Shown here one piece after another: positions 22,339-33,993 of a stretch of DNA of 64,000 nt; the first letter of the stretch is position 1; the number at the start of each line of letters is the position of its first letter. A model generated the notes under the pieces. That model ran no database searches. It saw only the letters and a program-made list of their open reading frames with translations, and had not been told where the DNA came from. The DNA is taken from NCBI GenBank assembly GCA_021234155.1, contig JAJEKV010000028.1:8816134-8880133 (forward strand), given 5' to 3'. A program made the translations under genes and the position numbers. Source of the stretch: Isoetes taiwanensis. Taxonomy: Eukaryota; Streptophyta; Lycopodiopsida; Isoetales; Isoetaceae.

Positions 22339-22945
22339 TTAATCCCCAAAAAAAAGAAATTTTGATGTAATACTGTTGCTCTCTAAAACATATTGTTAAT
22401 CATGTTTCGCATAATCTTTTATGATAAACTTTGCTTCTCAAATTAAATACACATGGATATTCACAATCCCCAAAGAAAAGAAATTTTGCTGTTGTAATAC
22501 TGTTGCTCTCTGAAACATATTTTTAATCATGTTTCGCATAATCTTTTATGATAAACTTTGTTTCTCAAATTATTTACACATGGATATTTTTTTTTTTTTT
22601 TACACATGGATATTTACAATCCATTTCCATATTCTTTAGAAATTTTGTGGATGTTGTGATGGACAATTGCTCAGTACTTCTGCTTCTACGGGTCATTTAT
22701 TGAGTTGTGCTTCATGCAATAATACAATTTATCCACGTTTGGTACGCATCTTTATGTCAGTATACAATTATCCAAGTTTTGTGCAGTACATCTTTCTTTA
22801 TTGTTATGTCTACAGGTTAAAATAATTAATAAGTTGTCTTGAATTTCGTAACACATTGATGACATATTCAACAAAACTTAGACTTATTCAGACTTAATAG
22901 ATAACACTTCAAGGACTCCATTGTAAGAATATATATATATACAAC
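22339..22945. repeat. second and third copies of the 21629-22085 segment
   Basis: Starting at TTAATCCCCAAA, a partial copy (22339-22467) is followed by a longer one (22467-22945) that repeats the sequence of 21629-22085, including the words GGTACGCATCTTTATGTCAG and GACATATTCAACAAAACTTA. The longer copy has an internal T-run and a small repeat of ACACATGGATAT. Confidence 0.8.
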
Positions 22946-23375
22946 TTACGCACCGATGGGGTGGTGCAAAGGGAGCAAGCACAAGTTCGGTGTTTTCATA
23001 ATTATAGTTGTTAATTTTTTTGAAGTGTAAAATGAAGCAAAGTAAAGGACCCATGGGGTGGTCCAAAGTAATTGAAGCAATGTATTTCTTTTTGTTTGTT
23101 CCCCTTTTAATGCTATTAGGATAACATGAATTAAGCAGATCTATCATTACGCACTGATGGGGTGATGCAAAGGGGCAAGTGCAAGTCCGGTGTTTTCATA
23201 ATGATTATCCTTTAATGTTTCTGTCAACCAACTTTGAATTGTAAAATGAAGCAAAGTAAAGGACCCATGGGGTGGTCCAAAGTGATGCATGTAAGAAACA
23301 AAATGAAGCAAAGTAAACGAGCGACATATTTCTTTTTGTTTATTTCTTTTTTTTTAATGCTATTAGGATGACATG
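22946..23375. repeat. about 201-bp tandem duplication
   Basis: TTACGCACYGATGGGGTGRTG starts at 22946 and 23147. Both units carry GTAAAATGAAGCAAAG, GGACCCATGGGGTGGTCC and TGCTATTAGGATRACATGAA. Smaller repeats follow at 23430-23490 and 23518-23575 (CAATTGCTARTATYCAT). Confidence 0.75.
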
Positions 23376-24108
23376 AATTAAGCACATCTATCTAAGTAAT
23401 ATCGTACTACACATCCACAAACGTCATTGTGTGAAACAAAGGCAATAAAGCAATTGCTAATATTCATTCTTAGATCTGGGGTTGCAAAAGTTGGCGGACT
23501 ACACTGTTGCATATTTAAATACAAAGGCCACAAAACAATTGCTAGTATCCATTGCTAGGTTTGAGTTGCAAAAGTTGAATGTTTACCGTGAAATAGAACA
23601 AGGAAAAGTATGTAAATGGTGCGCTCATGAAATTTAGTTTGGATAATGGTCGGGAAGTCATGAAACTTGCTTATATGGGAGTCTATTGATTATGCCAAGG
23701 TTACTTGTGGTGGTGACGTATAGACTTGCTAACATTGCTTGCTTCTAGGACATTATTGTATTTTATTTGTTAAAAGGCATGAAGATGCATTGTGTATTAG
23801 ATATAATGTGATTTGTTTATTTGTGCGAACTGTGCATGAAATCAATCATGTCTCCATTGCAAATTGTATCTTTCAGAAGTGGAGAACCTCTCATCGTGAC
23901 AAAGCTACATTGTAAAACACAAATGAGATATTTATTGCTGGCTGGACCAAATAGAGTCATGGAAATGAGCAGTTTGTTTGCGAAATAATTATCTTGGTGA
24001 AATGAAAGTCTTCTTGGATGATACTGACAAATATCATAGTCATGCATATTTAACACTAGCAAAAGATGGCCAGTTCCATGCTGACGAATGTAATACAGAT
24101 TGTATTCC

Positions 24109-24690
24109 AGGTTGTAAGCTGCAAATAGTTCATTGGAATATGAGCTATGTGGCATGCTCCCTGGATCATTGTTACACTTCATGCCTCATGACATTCTAGG
24201 GATTACATCTCCGATGATATACATTGGCATGCTCTTCAGCTTCTTTGCATGGCATGTGGAAGATCATGACCTGCACAGCTTAGATTATTTACACTTGGGT
24301 GCACCTAAGACCTGGTACGTTGTACCTCCAGATGCAGCCCTTGCACTTCAAGAAATAGCGAGAACGTATGGGGGAAATATTGGTCCTCAAGCTGCTTTTG
24401 CACTTCTAGGAGAAAAAACAACAATCATGTCACTTGAAGTCCTTGTGGGCGCAGGCGTCCCATGTTGCAGACTTGCGCAGAATGCTGCAGAACACATTGT
24501 TACAATCCCAAGCACATATCATTTGGGCTTCAGCCATGGTTTCCATCTAGCACATGCTCGAAACTTAAAAGTTCAAGCTTGAAAGAGTTCCAAGCATCAA
24601 GACGAAGAAATTATCAAGGTAAAATTCAATGGCACAAAGAGCTCCATGCAGCAACAATAGTGTTAAGACGACGATGAGGCAAGCCACTAT
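24109..24690 (+). pseudogene. JmjC-domain fragment, ELF6/REF6-type histone demethylase
   Basis: A continuous plus-strand frame from about 24133 to 24582 encodes about 150 residues of a JmjC domain: PGSLLHFMPHD, GITSPMIYIGMLFSFFAWHVEDHDLHS, LGAPKTWYVVP, ALLGEKTT, VPCCRLAQNA and YHLGFSHGFH. In this family the HVE pair and the His of the FSHGF region hold Fe(II), and these residues are present. Plant ELF6/REF6 proteins remove methyl groups from histone H3 in the nucleus; the wording of this fragment (APKTWYVVP, YGGNI) is closest to ELF6 as I remember it. The usual upstream exon WNM... is in a shifted frame (24130-24150), the JmjN part and zinc fingers are absent, and the frame ends at a stop at 24580. 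It is a gene fragment, probably an old partial duplicate or retrocopy. Confidence 0.75.
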
Positions 24691-25660
24691 CTTCTATGTC
24701 CCTTAGTTGCCTCTATGCATACGGAAAAAAATTTATTGCTTCTTAAGTTTTAAAGAAATAACATTATCTCTTACACCTGAAATAGACTTGCATTCAAAAC
24801 ATGGAAGACATGGACATAATAAGGTAAACAACCAAGTCTCATATGCAGCTTATTACCATAGGTCCACAAGCATTGCGCATCAATAATACTCCCAATAGCA
24901 ATTGAACTATAGGTGGGTTATCCACCGTGCAAATTCCTGCTTCATATCAGAACCATTACTTTATGGCCAGCATGATCATAATCGCTCCTGCAATTTTGAG
25001 AGGAAAACATGAAAAACTTAACAAATAATAAGCCTTCAACTAAAGTACTAAAGAAGAAAACCTTATCTAAACCTGGTGGATGCATATAGGGAAATCGCAG
25101 CGATGTGCCAAGCTCACCAGTCAGAAAAGTCCACAAAAGTAGTATTGGGCCACCTCTAAATACGAAAATACACTTATCGCACAACCCAAAAGTATCAGAA
25201 AAGAGCTGCCATTAAGGAGTTTATGCCAAAATCTCAACTATCTTCTTAAAGGATGGGCAAAGCTCTGATACGGCACAGAATAAGCGGATCAGCCACAGTT
25301 CCTGCAATGGAGAACATCTTTCTAAGAATCGAAACATAAAGTAAATAAAGGAGATACAAACCTTAAAGGTAGTTTAGAATCCCGCTCCCAACTCCAAGAT
25401 TAGCTTGCAAATCATAAATTTTGATATTTCTGGAGCGAAAGAAAGTAGCTCCACTGTGGCCCCTGGTCAAGCAGCTCCGCTATAGCTGCACACAATGAAT
25501 CAAACTCCGGGCAATGAAAACAAAAATCAGCTCTTCCAGACCACATCAATTAACTCAAGTCGAATTTAATTCATAATTTAATGAGCTGGCATCATGAAGT
25601 GCCATTTATGAGTTTGGACGGGAATACATTCCATTTTTTCAGATAAGACAACACATACTT
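24691..25660. other. gene-free stretch
   Basis: No coding motif or repeat structure was recognised; composition is AT-rich. Confidence 0.4.
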
Positions 25661-25666
25661 TTGTTT

Positions 25667-26532
25667 TTATGAGTTTATGATCCTATAACGTGCTCTCGGC
25701 AAAGGCAACAGCTTTAGGCATGACCTGCATTCGCAAAAAATGTGAGAACCATCAGCAGCACAAAAAATACTAAGTAAACCTATGGCATCTTCAAATTCCT
25801 TCATGATATCAAGGAGTCTCTGACCCGAGGGTAAGGTAATGAATTTTTTGTAAAGCATGGTCTTGGATGCTAAAACTAAAGTCACTTTCTTGGTGTATTT
25901 TTGGACTGTGGCTTTTCCAACATAAAACTTTTGACCAACATGCAATGGCATCTCACCATGAGCAAGAAAGTAGAGTACCATAGCTACTGCTTTCCTAGGA
26001 TCTACAGGGGCCTTCTGGCCTGGTTTGATCAGGTATGTCACAATAAGGCCAACCAGTTTCTCAACCCTCTCTTCATTCTGTAAAACTGATGCCACATATC
26101 ATCTTCAAATGAGGGAAGGCAATTCCAAGCATGATTGTCAATGTTATCCCATTGAGTGGTCTGTCTCGGACAAACCCAGAATCTTCTCGGTGGCCTTCTT
26201 AATCGAGATATTGCAGCTAAGAGTAAGATGGAAGATGCACATGGAAAACTAGTGTTGTCTTCTTGAAAATCATCCTCATCCACTATTGCCATGGGATCCT
26301 CGAGCTCGTTTTCTTGGATGAGATCCAATCAAAATTTCTGCATTGCTAAACCTAGTACAATAGCCCTACGAAGCATTGCAATCATACCTAAAATGACCGG
26401 ATCTATGCTTGAATGACGCTGTCGGTGATGATTTTCGGCCTCAATGGTGTAGGGAATGGATTTTTTACGAAAATCAGCTTGAAATGGGACGTGGGAAGTC
26501 TGTGTGGGCGAACTCGAAATATCCCATATCAT
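25667..26532 (-). pseudogene. PIF/Harbinger transposase, N-terminal half
   Basis: Minus-strand remnants run from about 26532 to 25667. The conserved N-terminal part RRPPRRFWVCPRQTTQWDN and FEDDMWHQFYRM (26040-26240) is followed, after a frame change near 26090, by DPRKAVAMVLYFLAHGEM, QKFYVGKATVQKYTKKV and IFCAADGSHIF, whose Asp is the first residue of the DDE triad. The remainder of the catalytic domain is missing here; the frame then goes through ECRS, where GCAG/GTCATG could be an intron donor. The matching C-terminal half lies at 37548-38246 on the plus strand. Such transposases cut and paste elements with 3-bp target duplications. Confidence 0.8.
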
Positions 26533-26650
26533 TCATTTTGAAGATTGAACGAAGAAAGAATTACCCCATATGGGATGGCCAGCCAGAATCAAATTGGAGG
26601 GAAAAATCCGGCGGGGACGAAGAAAACTGCCTGTAACGGCCGCTGTTAAG

Positions 26651-26738
26651 GCTCGAGAGAAGCTCATCTCTGATCTTCTCTCGAGCTATACTGTATAATT
26701 TTTGTCTCTCGCCATATACGGCGAGAGACAAAAAAATT
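26651..26738. repeat. two adjacent perfect hairpins
   Basis: GCTCGAGAGAAG (26651-26662) pairs perfectly with CTTCTCTCGAGC (26675-26686). TTTGTCTCTCGCC (26701-26713) pairs with GGCGAGAGACAAA (26720-26732), with flanking A/T bases extending the second stem. They lie upstream of the Harbinger N-terminal frame and may be part of that element's end. Confidence 0.7.
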
Positions 26739-26780
26739 TTAAGCATGTGGCCGACCTGAGAGGGAGGGAGGGAGGGAGAG

Positions 26781-26870
26781 AATAGAATAGAATAGAATAG
26801 AATAGAATAGAATAGAATAGAATAGAATAGAATAGAATAGAATAGAATAGAATAGAATAGAATAGAATAG
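26781..26870. repeat. perfect microsatellite (AATAG)18
   Basis: Eighteen uninterrupted AATAG copies, preceded by a GGGA-rich tract and followed by ATTTTTTTA. On the minus strand it directly follows the A-run at the LINE 3' end. Its translation gives a spurious repeat protein that is not a gene. Confidence 0.95.
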
Positions 26871-29060
26871 ATTTTTTTATCGTCCACGGAGACCAATTGG
26901 CCTATGGGATCCAAACAAAAAGAGAGCAGCAAACGTATTACTGTCAGGACAAAAAAACCCCCGCCCCGAAGGTGTTTTGAGGGAAAAACCTTAGCAGTAA
27001 TAAGTATGCTGATACACTGTACAATTATATAGGACAGTTCAATACTATCCCGGAGGACACAACTGAGTCCGTGCATCTATAACCTCTTGGAGGTATGACC
27101 CCAATAAGTCCACTGACGCCGTATTCAATAACTCATGCAACGGCTGGCCAGGCACTAGTAATCGAATATACCGCGCTCGGATATGGGCAAATGCTGGGCA
27201 GATCTGGAGGGCATGACATTCATCTTCAATGGCACCCTGATGGCAACACTGGCAAAGCCTGTCCTCCTGTGCTTCCCGAGCCCAACGTCCTGTCTCAATG
27301 CGGAGACGATGTGCACCCGTGCGGATGGAAGCTATAAGTCTACGCTTCTTCATGGGCAAATGGATGTACAAGTACTGGTGTGGGCCTCTCGTGAGCCTAG
27401 GATTGACTTGCTGCTGATAGTGTGCCAGCTTAACGTGCATCAGAGCATATGCATCCTAGAGCTTGCGAAGAAAAGTAGCATCTAGATACAGCTTAGGTGC
27501 CTTGTGATCCTTCTTTGTCCGTACCTGTACGCATCTGTTTGCTTGTACACCCCAACGTGAGAACCATTGAGCTTGCTTGTCCTTCCAACAGGCTTTGAGG
27601 CATTGGGGACCCATCGCTATGGCCAACGCAAGGTTGGGCAAGCGTGTATCACCCATAGCGACCACCTTCTGGAAGTAAATAATATGGCACTCCAATGCAG
27701 CCCGTTGAAGGGGTAAAAAACCTGTCTCATGGAGTAGGATCTGGTATGGAACTGTGGACTTTACCCCAAGGGTCCGTGCTAAGAAGGCTTTCTGCATCTG
27801 CTCAGGTCATTCCAGGTGTTGAGGGATATCACCGGACCCCAAACTTCTGCCCCATACAAGAGGACCGGCTCGACCAAGGCCCTAAATAAGTGTGGCTGGT
27901 GGCCCCAGGCATAAAACTTTGCCTTGTGGTTGTTGTTCTGCATAGCATATAGTGCTTTCCACCTGCCGTGACCCGTAACCTGATGGCAGCATCCCAGTGG
28001 GTGGTAGCAGAGAACTCGATCCCCAAGTACTTGTAGGTCAGAGACACCTCTACATCTTGCCCCTGGTAAGTGAATGAGGGAAGCCTTGGTTGACGGGATG
28101 AGAAAACTAACAGCACCCTAGTTTTGGCCAAGTTAACTCGCATGCCAATGAATCGGCAAAAAGTGTCAAGAGCATCCAGGTGACATTGCATGTCCTCTGG
28201 AGTATAGGCCAGGAGGTTGACATCGTCAGCATATATGAATTGCCAGATTGTGTGATGCATGAGATGGGCGCCCGCACCTCCATGCTCAGAAAGCCAATCT
28301 TCCAGCTGGTCAATGTATATGCCAAAGAGTGTGGGGGAGAGGGGGCAACCTTGACGTACTCCAATACTACTGATTACCGGTTGTCTTGATGATGTGATAC
28401 GGTCTGAGCATGCCTCGTATAGCCTGTATATTGCATTCTGCAAGTCAAGTGGGTCCCCAGTTGCCGCAATCTGTCCTATAACTTGTCCCGGGCCACTGTG
28501 TCAAAAGCTTTTGCAAAATCCATGAAACAACAGTAGAGGTTCTATCAGCGATTCCTGCTATCCTCAATCAGGGTGTGCAGACTGAAGATATGATCAATGG
28601 TGGAATGCCTGGGACGAAAGCCTGCTTGTGTGAGAGCTCGCACATCTGCCTTCTCGGCCCATATTGTCAGCCGCTGCTCAAGGATGCCAGCCAATAGTTT
28701 TGCAAAGAGAGAGCTGACCATAATGGGCATTGAGGATCCCCTGCCTTGTATATGGGCACAACTCTACTAGTGGTCCACTGCGGAGGGAAGCCTTCTTACA
28801 GTGCTTTATTGAATAATGCCGCGAGGACAGGCACCAGTGGAGGCCCAGCCCATTTCAGAAGTTCCGCCTGCATGCCATCTAAATCTGCTGCCTTCCCATT
28901 AGCTAGGCGTTGCAGGCCCCTGATGACATCCCCCTCTGTGATGACCAGAGCCATGCCCGTCGATATCATAAGAATGGATTGGGCTGGCATAGGAACATGG
29001 CTGTGGGTAGTCCGCTCCATCCGCTTCTCCCAGTGTACACTTTGCAGAGTAGGGTAAAGA
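26871..29060 (-). mobile_element. 5'-truncated LINE (non-LTR retrotransposon)
   Basis: A minus-strand element carrying reverse transcriptase and a C-terminal zinc-binding region but no apurinic-endonuclease domain, so it is 5'-truncated near 29060. The 3' end is a short A-run (GATAAAAAAAT on the minus strand) next to the (CTATT)n microsatellite. No target duplication was found. Confidence 0.75.
27045..29020 (-). pseudogene. LINE ORF2 reverse transcriptase remnant
   Basis: In sense order: ANGKAADLDGMQAELLKW (about 28900), AGFRPRHSTIDHIFSLHTLIE (about 28600), CFMDFAKAFDTVA with the first catalytic Asp (about 28510), GVRQGCPLSPTLFG and the catalytic FIYADDVNLLA (about 28360 and 28220), VNLAKTRVLL, LTYKYLGIEF, a connection region (27456-27797, LHETGFLPLQRAALECH), and a C-terminal Cys/His cluster CQCCHQGAIEDECHALQIC (about 27250). 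An intact protein would copy the element RNA at the nicked target. At least five frame breaks separate these blocks, so it is dead. A related fragment lies at 54845-55075. Confidence 0.8.
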
Positions 29061-30739
29061 GTCTAGGGACTGGATCGTAGCCTGCCGGGTACGTAACCAA
29101 AAAGGCTACTACTGGATTTCATTTCCCCAGCCCCGATGAGGCAGGAAGGGAATCACTCCCCCTCCAGAGGCATGCATGCCCATCACAGGTAGCTAGAGGG
29201 CCACTGCCTGCCCTTATTCGACTTGAACCTCATTGAAAGTGGATCACCATCCAATAGGTGTCGAGCTCATGCCTTGCCCACACGCAATGGCAAACCATTA
29301 AGCCTAGCCCACTATGATCTCTGGTAGGCTTTACACACCAGAGGGATCAGGCAGTGATAAGACAAGTCCCCTTTATTCCACCGGTCGAGCCCCGCCACTC
29401 ACAACCAAATGGGCTCTTTTACACGGGCCGCATTAATTGGGATTTAATTAGGCTTATCGAGAATCATCTGCTATTGAAGGTTTCAGGGCCTCTACCCCCC
29501 ATTCCCACATACACTGGAGAGCATAGAATGGAACATCAATCAAAGAACTGAAATACTGAATAGAATCTAATCTTACCTAAACATACATGGTTAGGTTCAT
29601 TCGTTAAGGCTGGTGATCTTTGGATCTATAAGGCTGCTAAGACTGATCTAACATACTATCCTAGCTCATTGCTGGGCTAAGAGTCGGCTTTGCACAATGG
29701 AATCACAGGTTACCTGATCCCTGGCTTGCTCCAGCTCCCCGAATCGCATCCATTCCTTCGTTCTTGCTAAAGATGGCTGCTCCTGAGAGAACTGTTGTGC
29801 AAATGCAGCTCGACGATGCCTGACAATGCGGAATAGCAGTTTGGCTTGGCCGGAATGACCCAGGAAGCCAAAATACGAAACTGGAAAGGGTTTAGGGTTT
29901 CCCCTTTTGTTCCTTTTACATGAACTTTTAGGTTTAGGTTAAAAGGGACCAATGGGGGTTTTGCCATTGGCAAAGGGGTTTAGTTGCATATGTTTAATGT
30001 ACATGTGCAACATACGAGGTTGCCCCCAAGGCACAACCCTTTACGGCTCTCAAGTACCTATCATGATGACATGTACGCGTGACGTGGCAGTATAATATAT
30101 GTATTGGGACCGTATGTTATGCTGGAACGTCACGATCTCCCCACCTTGAATTGATGCTGTCCTCAGCATCATGTTCTCGCCTTTTGGAACCTGCATGAAC
30201 CTTGCAACATACTATAGTAAGGTGATCTCTCAACCCTTACATTATCATCAATTATTCATAAAATTTTATGGTTTGTACCATTATTATTAACAGAGTTTCA
30301 AAATTCCCTAATTAAAGGTTCCTTCGGTCTCCTTGCAACACATTATGACAAAACATGTGTTGCAAGTCTTCGCAGTGCAACCCTCCTGCCGCTAGACACT
30401 CCTATTGGCCTGTAGGTCCAATACTATGTTAGTACACGTTTAATTATTATAAAGTTGGTTATTAGGGAATCACCCATTTAATTACAATTTATATGGATGC
30501 AAGGCTAATCTCCCGGCGTAGGAAGATGATGTTTCTTCCATCTTGGCCGTGGAGATAGTGGCCTATTATGCCTAAGATGATCACTCATGCATACACCTTT
30601 AGTTGTCTTTGGCGTGAAGGATGGCGTCCTCCCCCGTAGTAGACATTGACTAGAGGTGCTTTCCTATCAATGCATGTCTAAATGACCTCTTATCTCTCAA
30701 TTTGTCTACTTCAATGGCGACAGAAGTAGACTTCTTAAT
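29061..30739. other. non-coding stretch, possible gypsy 1 3' end and LTR
   Basis: No gene. On the minus strand the purine-rich word GGTGGGGAG near 30150 follows a short coding-like tail (GAGGACAGCATCAATTCAAG), as is usual just before a gypsy 3' LTR. An AATAAAG and a TTATCA word near 29365 could mark the LTR's far end. I found no convincing matching LTR to the right of 35740, so the LTR call is not made. Confidence 0.35.
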
Positions 30740-32114
30740 CTACCTCACGCTCACCTATCGGTTCGGCATCGACTACTTCGGTGACGAGCCGACCCTTGTA
30801 TTGCTCCATGAATTGTGGATACTGCTTCTCTAGATCTGATTGTAGTACTCACATAGCGTCTTCCACAGGCAAGTGCGTCCATTTCACTAGGTATTGGAGA
30901 AATTGGGATCTTCTTGTTTTATTATAGGACCTGTCAAGAAGAACCTCTGGGACGATTTCAAGCTGGTCGTCCGTCATTTCCAGTAACTCTGTTGTCTCCA
31001 ATACTTCCTCTGGATTAGGAGTGTGCTTCTTCAGGAGACTTATATGGAAGACCCTATGGATTTTGATATGTGCCGGCAGATCCAACTTGTAGGATTGGTT
31101 ACCTACTCTTTTGATTATCTTAAACGGCCCAGCTCATCTTGGAGCAAGTTTCTTGCAGTTGTCGATGCGGAGCTTCGCTTGCTTGACTTTGATCTTCAGC
31201 CACACATTGTCCCCTACTTGGAACTTTCTTACTGTTCTGTGCTTATCGGCTACACTCTTTTGCCAGCTCCTTGCTGCTAGAAGATATTCTCTCACTTCTT
31301 CTACTAGCTGCTGCATCTCGCCTAGCATCTGCTGGGATACTTTTACCTTGGACACGGGATTGTGCCAAGTGTCTGGGGTCAAGTATTGATACCCATAATT
31401 GATCATGAAGGGGAACATCTGGAAAGATTCTTGCTTGGTGCTATTATAGGCAAAATCCACCAAGTGAATGAAATCCTCCCACTTAGATTGCTTGTTCCAG
31501 ACATAGTTCCTCAACATATCTTTGAGTATCCTATTTGTGTGCTCCGTCTGCCCATCCGTCTGAGGATGATACGTCGTATTCATGGAGAGCTTCATCTGAA
31601 TTGTTCTGAACAAGTCTTGCCAGAATGCTCTCATGAACTTTGAGTCTCTATCAGAGATTCTCTCTCTTGGCATCCCATGGAGTCTAAAGATTTCCTTCGT
31701 GAACAACACGACGGTATCCAAATCCGTATTCGTGGTCCTGCATGGCAAAAAATGTGCCATTTTCGACAATTTGTCCACGACTACCATTAAGGCGTCCTTG
31801 CCCCCTATGGTTCTTGAGAGCCCTGTTATGAAGTCCATGCTTATTACTTCCCATTTGGCATTTGGCACTGGCAATGGCTCTAAAGCCCCAGGGATTCGAA
31901 GTTGTTTCGCCTTCATCTGTTGGCATAGCTGGCACTCACGAATGTATCTGGCTATTTGCTTCTTCATGTCGGGCCAGAAGTAGCTACTTCTAATCTTGAA
32001 GTACGTCTTCATGAACCCCTCATGCCCGGTTATTGGGCTATTGTGTGTGTCATGGAGTATCAACTTCCTGACTCCTGATGACTCTAATACACACAATTTA
32101 TTCTTATGGTACAA
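30740..32114 (-). pseudogene. gypsy 1 integrase with chromodomain
   Basis: A long open part at 31134-32114. The zinc-binding H-H-C-C is visible as HDTHNSPITGHEG and CQLCQ; the catalytic residues are in MDFITGL, ISDRDSKF and DGQTEHTNR, all intact. The tail has VGDNVWLKIK. After a frame change near 31100 follow IHRVFHISLLKKH and a chromodomain (ILDRS-like start, RRSQFLQYLVKWTHLPVEDA), which in chromoviruses directs integration to particular chromatin. Its C-terminus is degraded around 30740-30849. Confidence 0.85.
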
Positions 32115-32175
32115 TAGGTTGCCTTCCTTCTTAAAATGCTTGAAGGTTTCCCTCTCTTTGTCCGTTCTTGCCTCC

Positions 32176-32592
32176 TTAGAAAGGCTTCCCTATACTTCCT
32201 TGAAATCTTGGTCCGTTGGCAATATTTCTTCTATCTTCTTGCCAAACTTGCTGGTGAGTGTTGATATGGCATTGCAATGGACTCTCGTCGTCAAGGGGTG
32301 CCTTGAGAGCGCATCCGCAACCACATTGAGCTTGCCTGGCTTCTACATGATAATAAAGTCGTACTTCTCCAGGAACTCCATCCATCTCCTTTGTCTCAAG
32401 TTGAGATGCGGTTTGGGTGAAGACATATTGTAGGCTTTGATGATCCATATCTAATTGGAACTTCCTCAATAGATAATGTCTCCATATTCTCAATGCTCTC
32501 ACTACTGCTAGCGCTCCCTGGTCGTGGGTTGGGTAACGCGTCTCGACGTCATTCATCTTTTCTTGAATGCGGTACCACCCTCTCCTCCGCAT
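32176..32592 (-). pseudogene. gypsy 1 RNase H remnant
   Basis: MNDVETRYPTHDQGALAVV, LRIWRHYLL, FQLDMDHQSLQYVF and a shifted continuation match the gypsy-type RNase H following RT. The DHQSL motif carries a conserved Asp. Confidence 0.7.
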
Positions 32593-32948
32593 TAAGACCG
32601 CTCATGTTGCAATCTTGCTAGCATCTTTGCCACCAACTTATCTTTCTCGGATCGGGACAATACTAAGGCAGGCGGTCGTTAAAGCTTCCTTCAACATCTC
32701 AAACGTTGCATGGGCCTTCATGTTTGCCAATGACTCGCCCAATCTTTTATCTTCTCCGCTTTGGTGAGGTCCGTTAGTGGTCTTGCTACCTTTTGCAAAG
32801 TTCTCTCATTTTAATTTTTGTAATACCACCGCCAAGCCGAGGAAGCTCCTCACTTCATGGATGTTCTTTGGTGCGGCCAATCAATTACTACTTCAATCTT
32901 TCGAGGGTTGGTGGAAATCCCTTCCCGTGATCACATGCCCCAAGTACT

Positions 32949-33772
32949 CTACCCTATCTGTTGTGAAGGGCACTTGGATAGCTTTGCATAAAGCTGATGC
33001 CTCCTCAACTTTTCAAGTACTTTTATCAAGTGTTGGGCATGCTCTTCCAAAGATTTGCTGTAGACTAGAATGTCATCAAAGAAAACTATGATGAATGTAC
33101 CTAGAAATTCGCAGAAAATATCGTTCATGAGCCTCATGAAAGTTGCTGGAGCATTGGACAATCCAAATGGCATCACTGTGAACTCATAATGGCCATATCT
33201 CGTCCTGAATGTTGTCTTATGGATGTTTTCTTCCTTGATTCTGATCTGGTGGTATCCCGACCTCAAATCTATCTTGGAGAAAACCTTCGCTTCCTGCAGT
33301 TGATCCATCAAGTCATCAGACCGAGGTAGTGCATACTTGTTCTTGATTGTTGACGATAGTCAATGCACATTCTGAGACTTCCATCTTTCTTCTTGACAAA
33401 AAAGATCGGTGCTCCAAAAGGAGAGACGCTAGGTTTTATAAACCCTGGGTCTAGCAACTCCTGCAATTGCTTCTTCAATCCCGTCAACTCCTGAGTTGAT
33501 ATTCTGTAGGGTGCCTTACTTGTTGGCTTCGTCCCTGGCTCAAGTGCTATCTCACACTCGACTCCTCTATAAGGTGGAAGTCACTTGATCTCATCAGGAA
33601 ATAAATCATGAAATTCCTTCACTAGTTTTGCTATTGGCTTTGGAAACTTGCTCAATGCTTTTGCCTCCTTGTCTTCCTCTGATTCTGGCTCGTTAACTTC
33701 GAGCTTAAAGACATAGGCCACTTGCTCCTTTTTTATGCATCTAAGTAACTTCTTACTAGACATGCATTGCAT
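32949..33772 (-). pseudogene. gypsy 1 reverse transcriptase
   Basis: The N-terminal RT linker is at 33581-33772 (LVKEFHDLFPDEI). Palm motifs at 32949-33311 are [39 protein letters not shown] and the catalytic box [12 protein letters not shown]; the box reads FFDD where YxDD or FxDD is usual in the family. The region between the blocks is interrupted by frameshifts. Confidence 0.85.
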
Positions 33773-33993
33773 GATTGGGGTGACTTCTTTACCACGTTAT
33801 CTCAATTATCTTGCCATCAAGGCGTCGTTAAGGTACTTTTTCGCTTCCCACAATCAATTATCGCTCCAGCTGATCCAAGGTATTCCATACCTATGATTAA
33901 GTCGTACCTGCCGATGTTCATCACTTCTGCTCCCATTTCAACATTGACACCTGGCAAGTCTATGTTGAAGTTTATCCTCTTTCCCGCCGTGTG

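Noticed and set aside
22884-23147. Minus-strand frame in the 22.9-23.4 kb duplication
   Set aside because: It follows repeat units and has no family signature.
26561-27076. Minus-strand frame with a repeated SILFY peptide
   Set aside because: It is the translation of the (AATAG)18 microsatellite plus LINE 3' UTR; no gene.
31023-33091. Plus-strand frames of 85-145 codons across gypsy 1
   Set aside because: Antisense shadows of integrase, RNase H and RT remnants.
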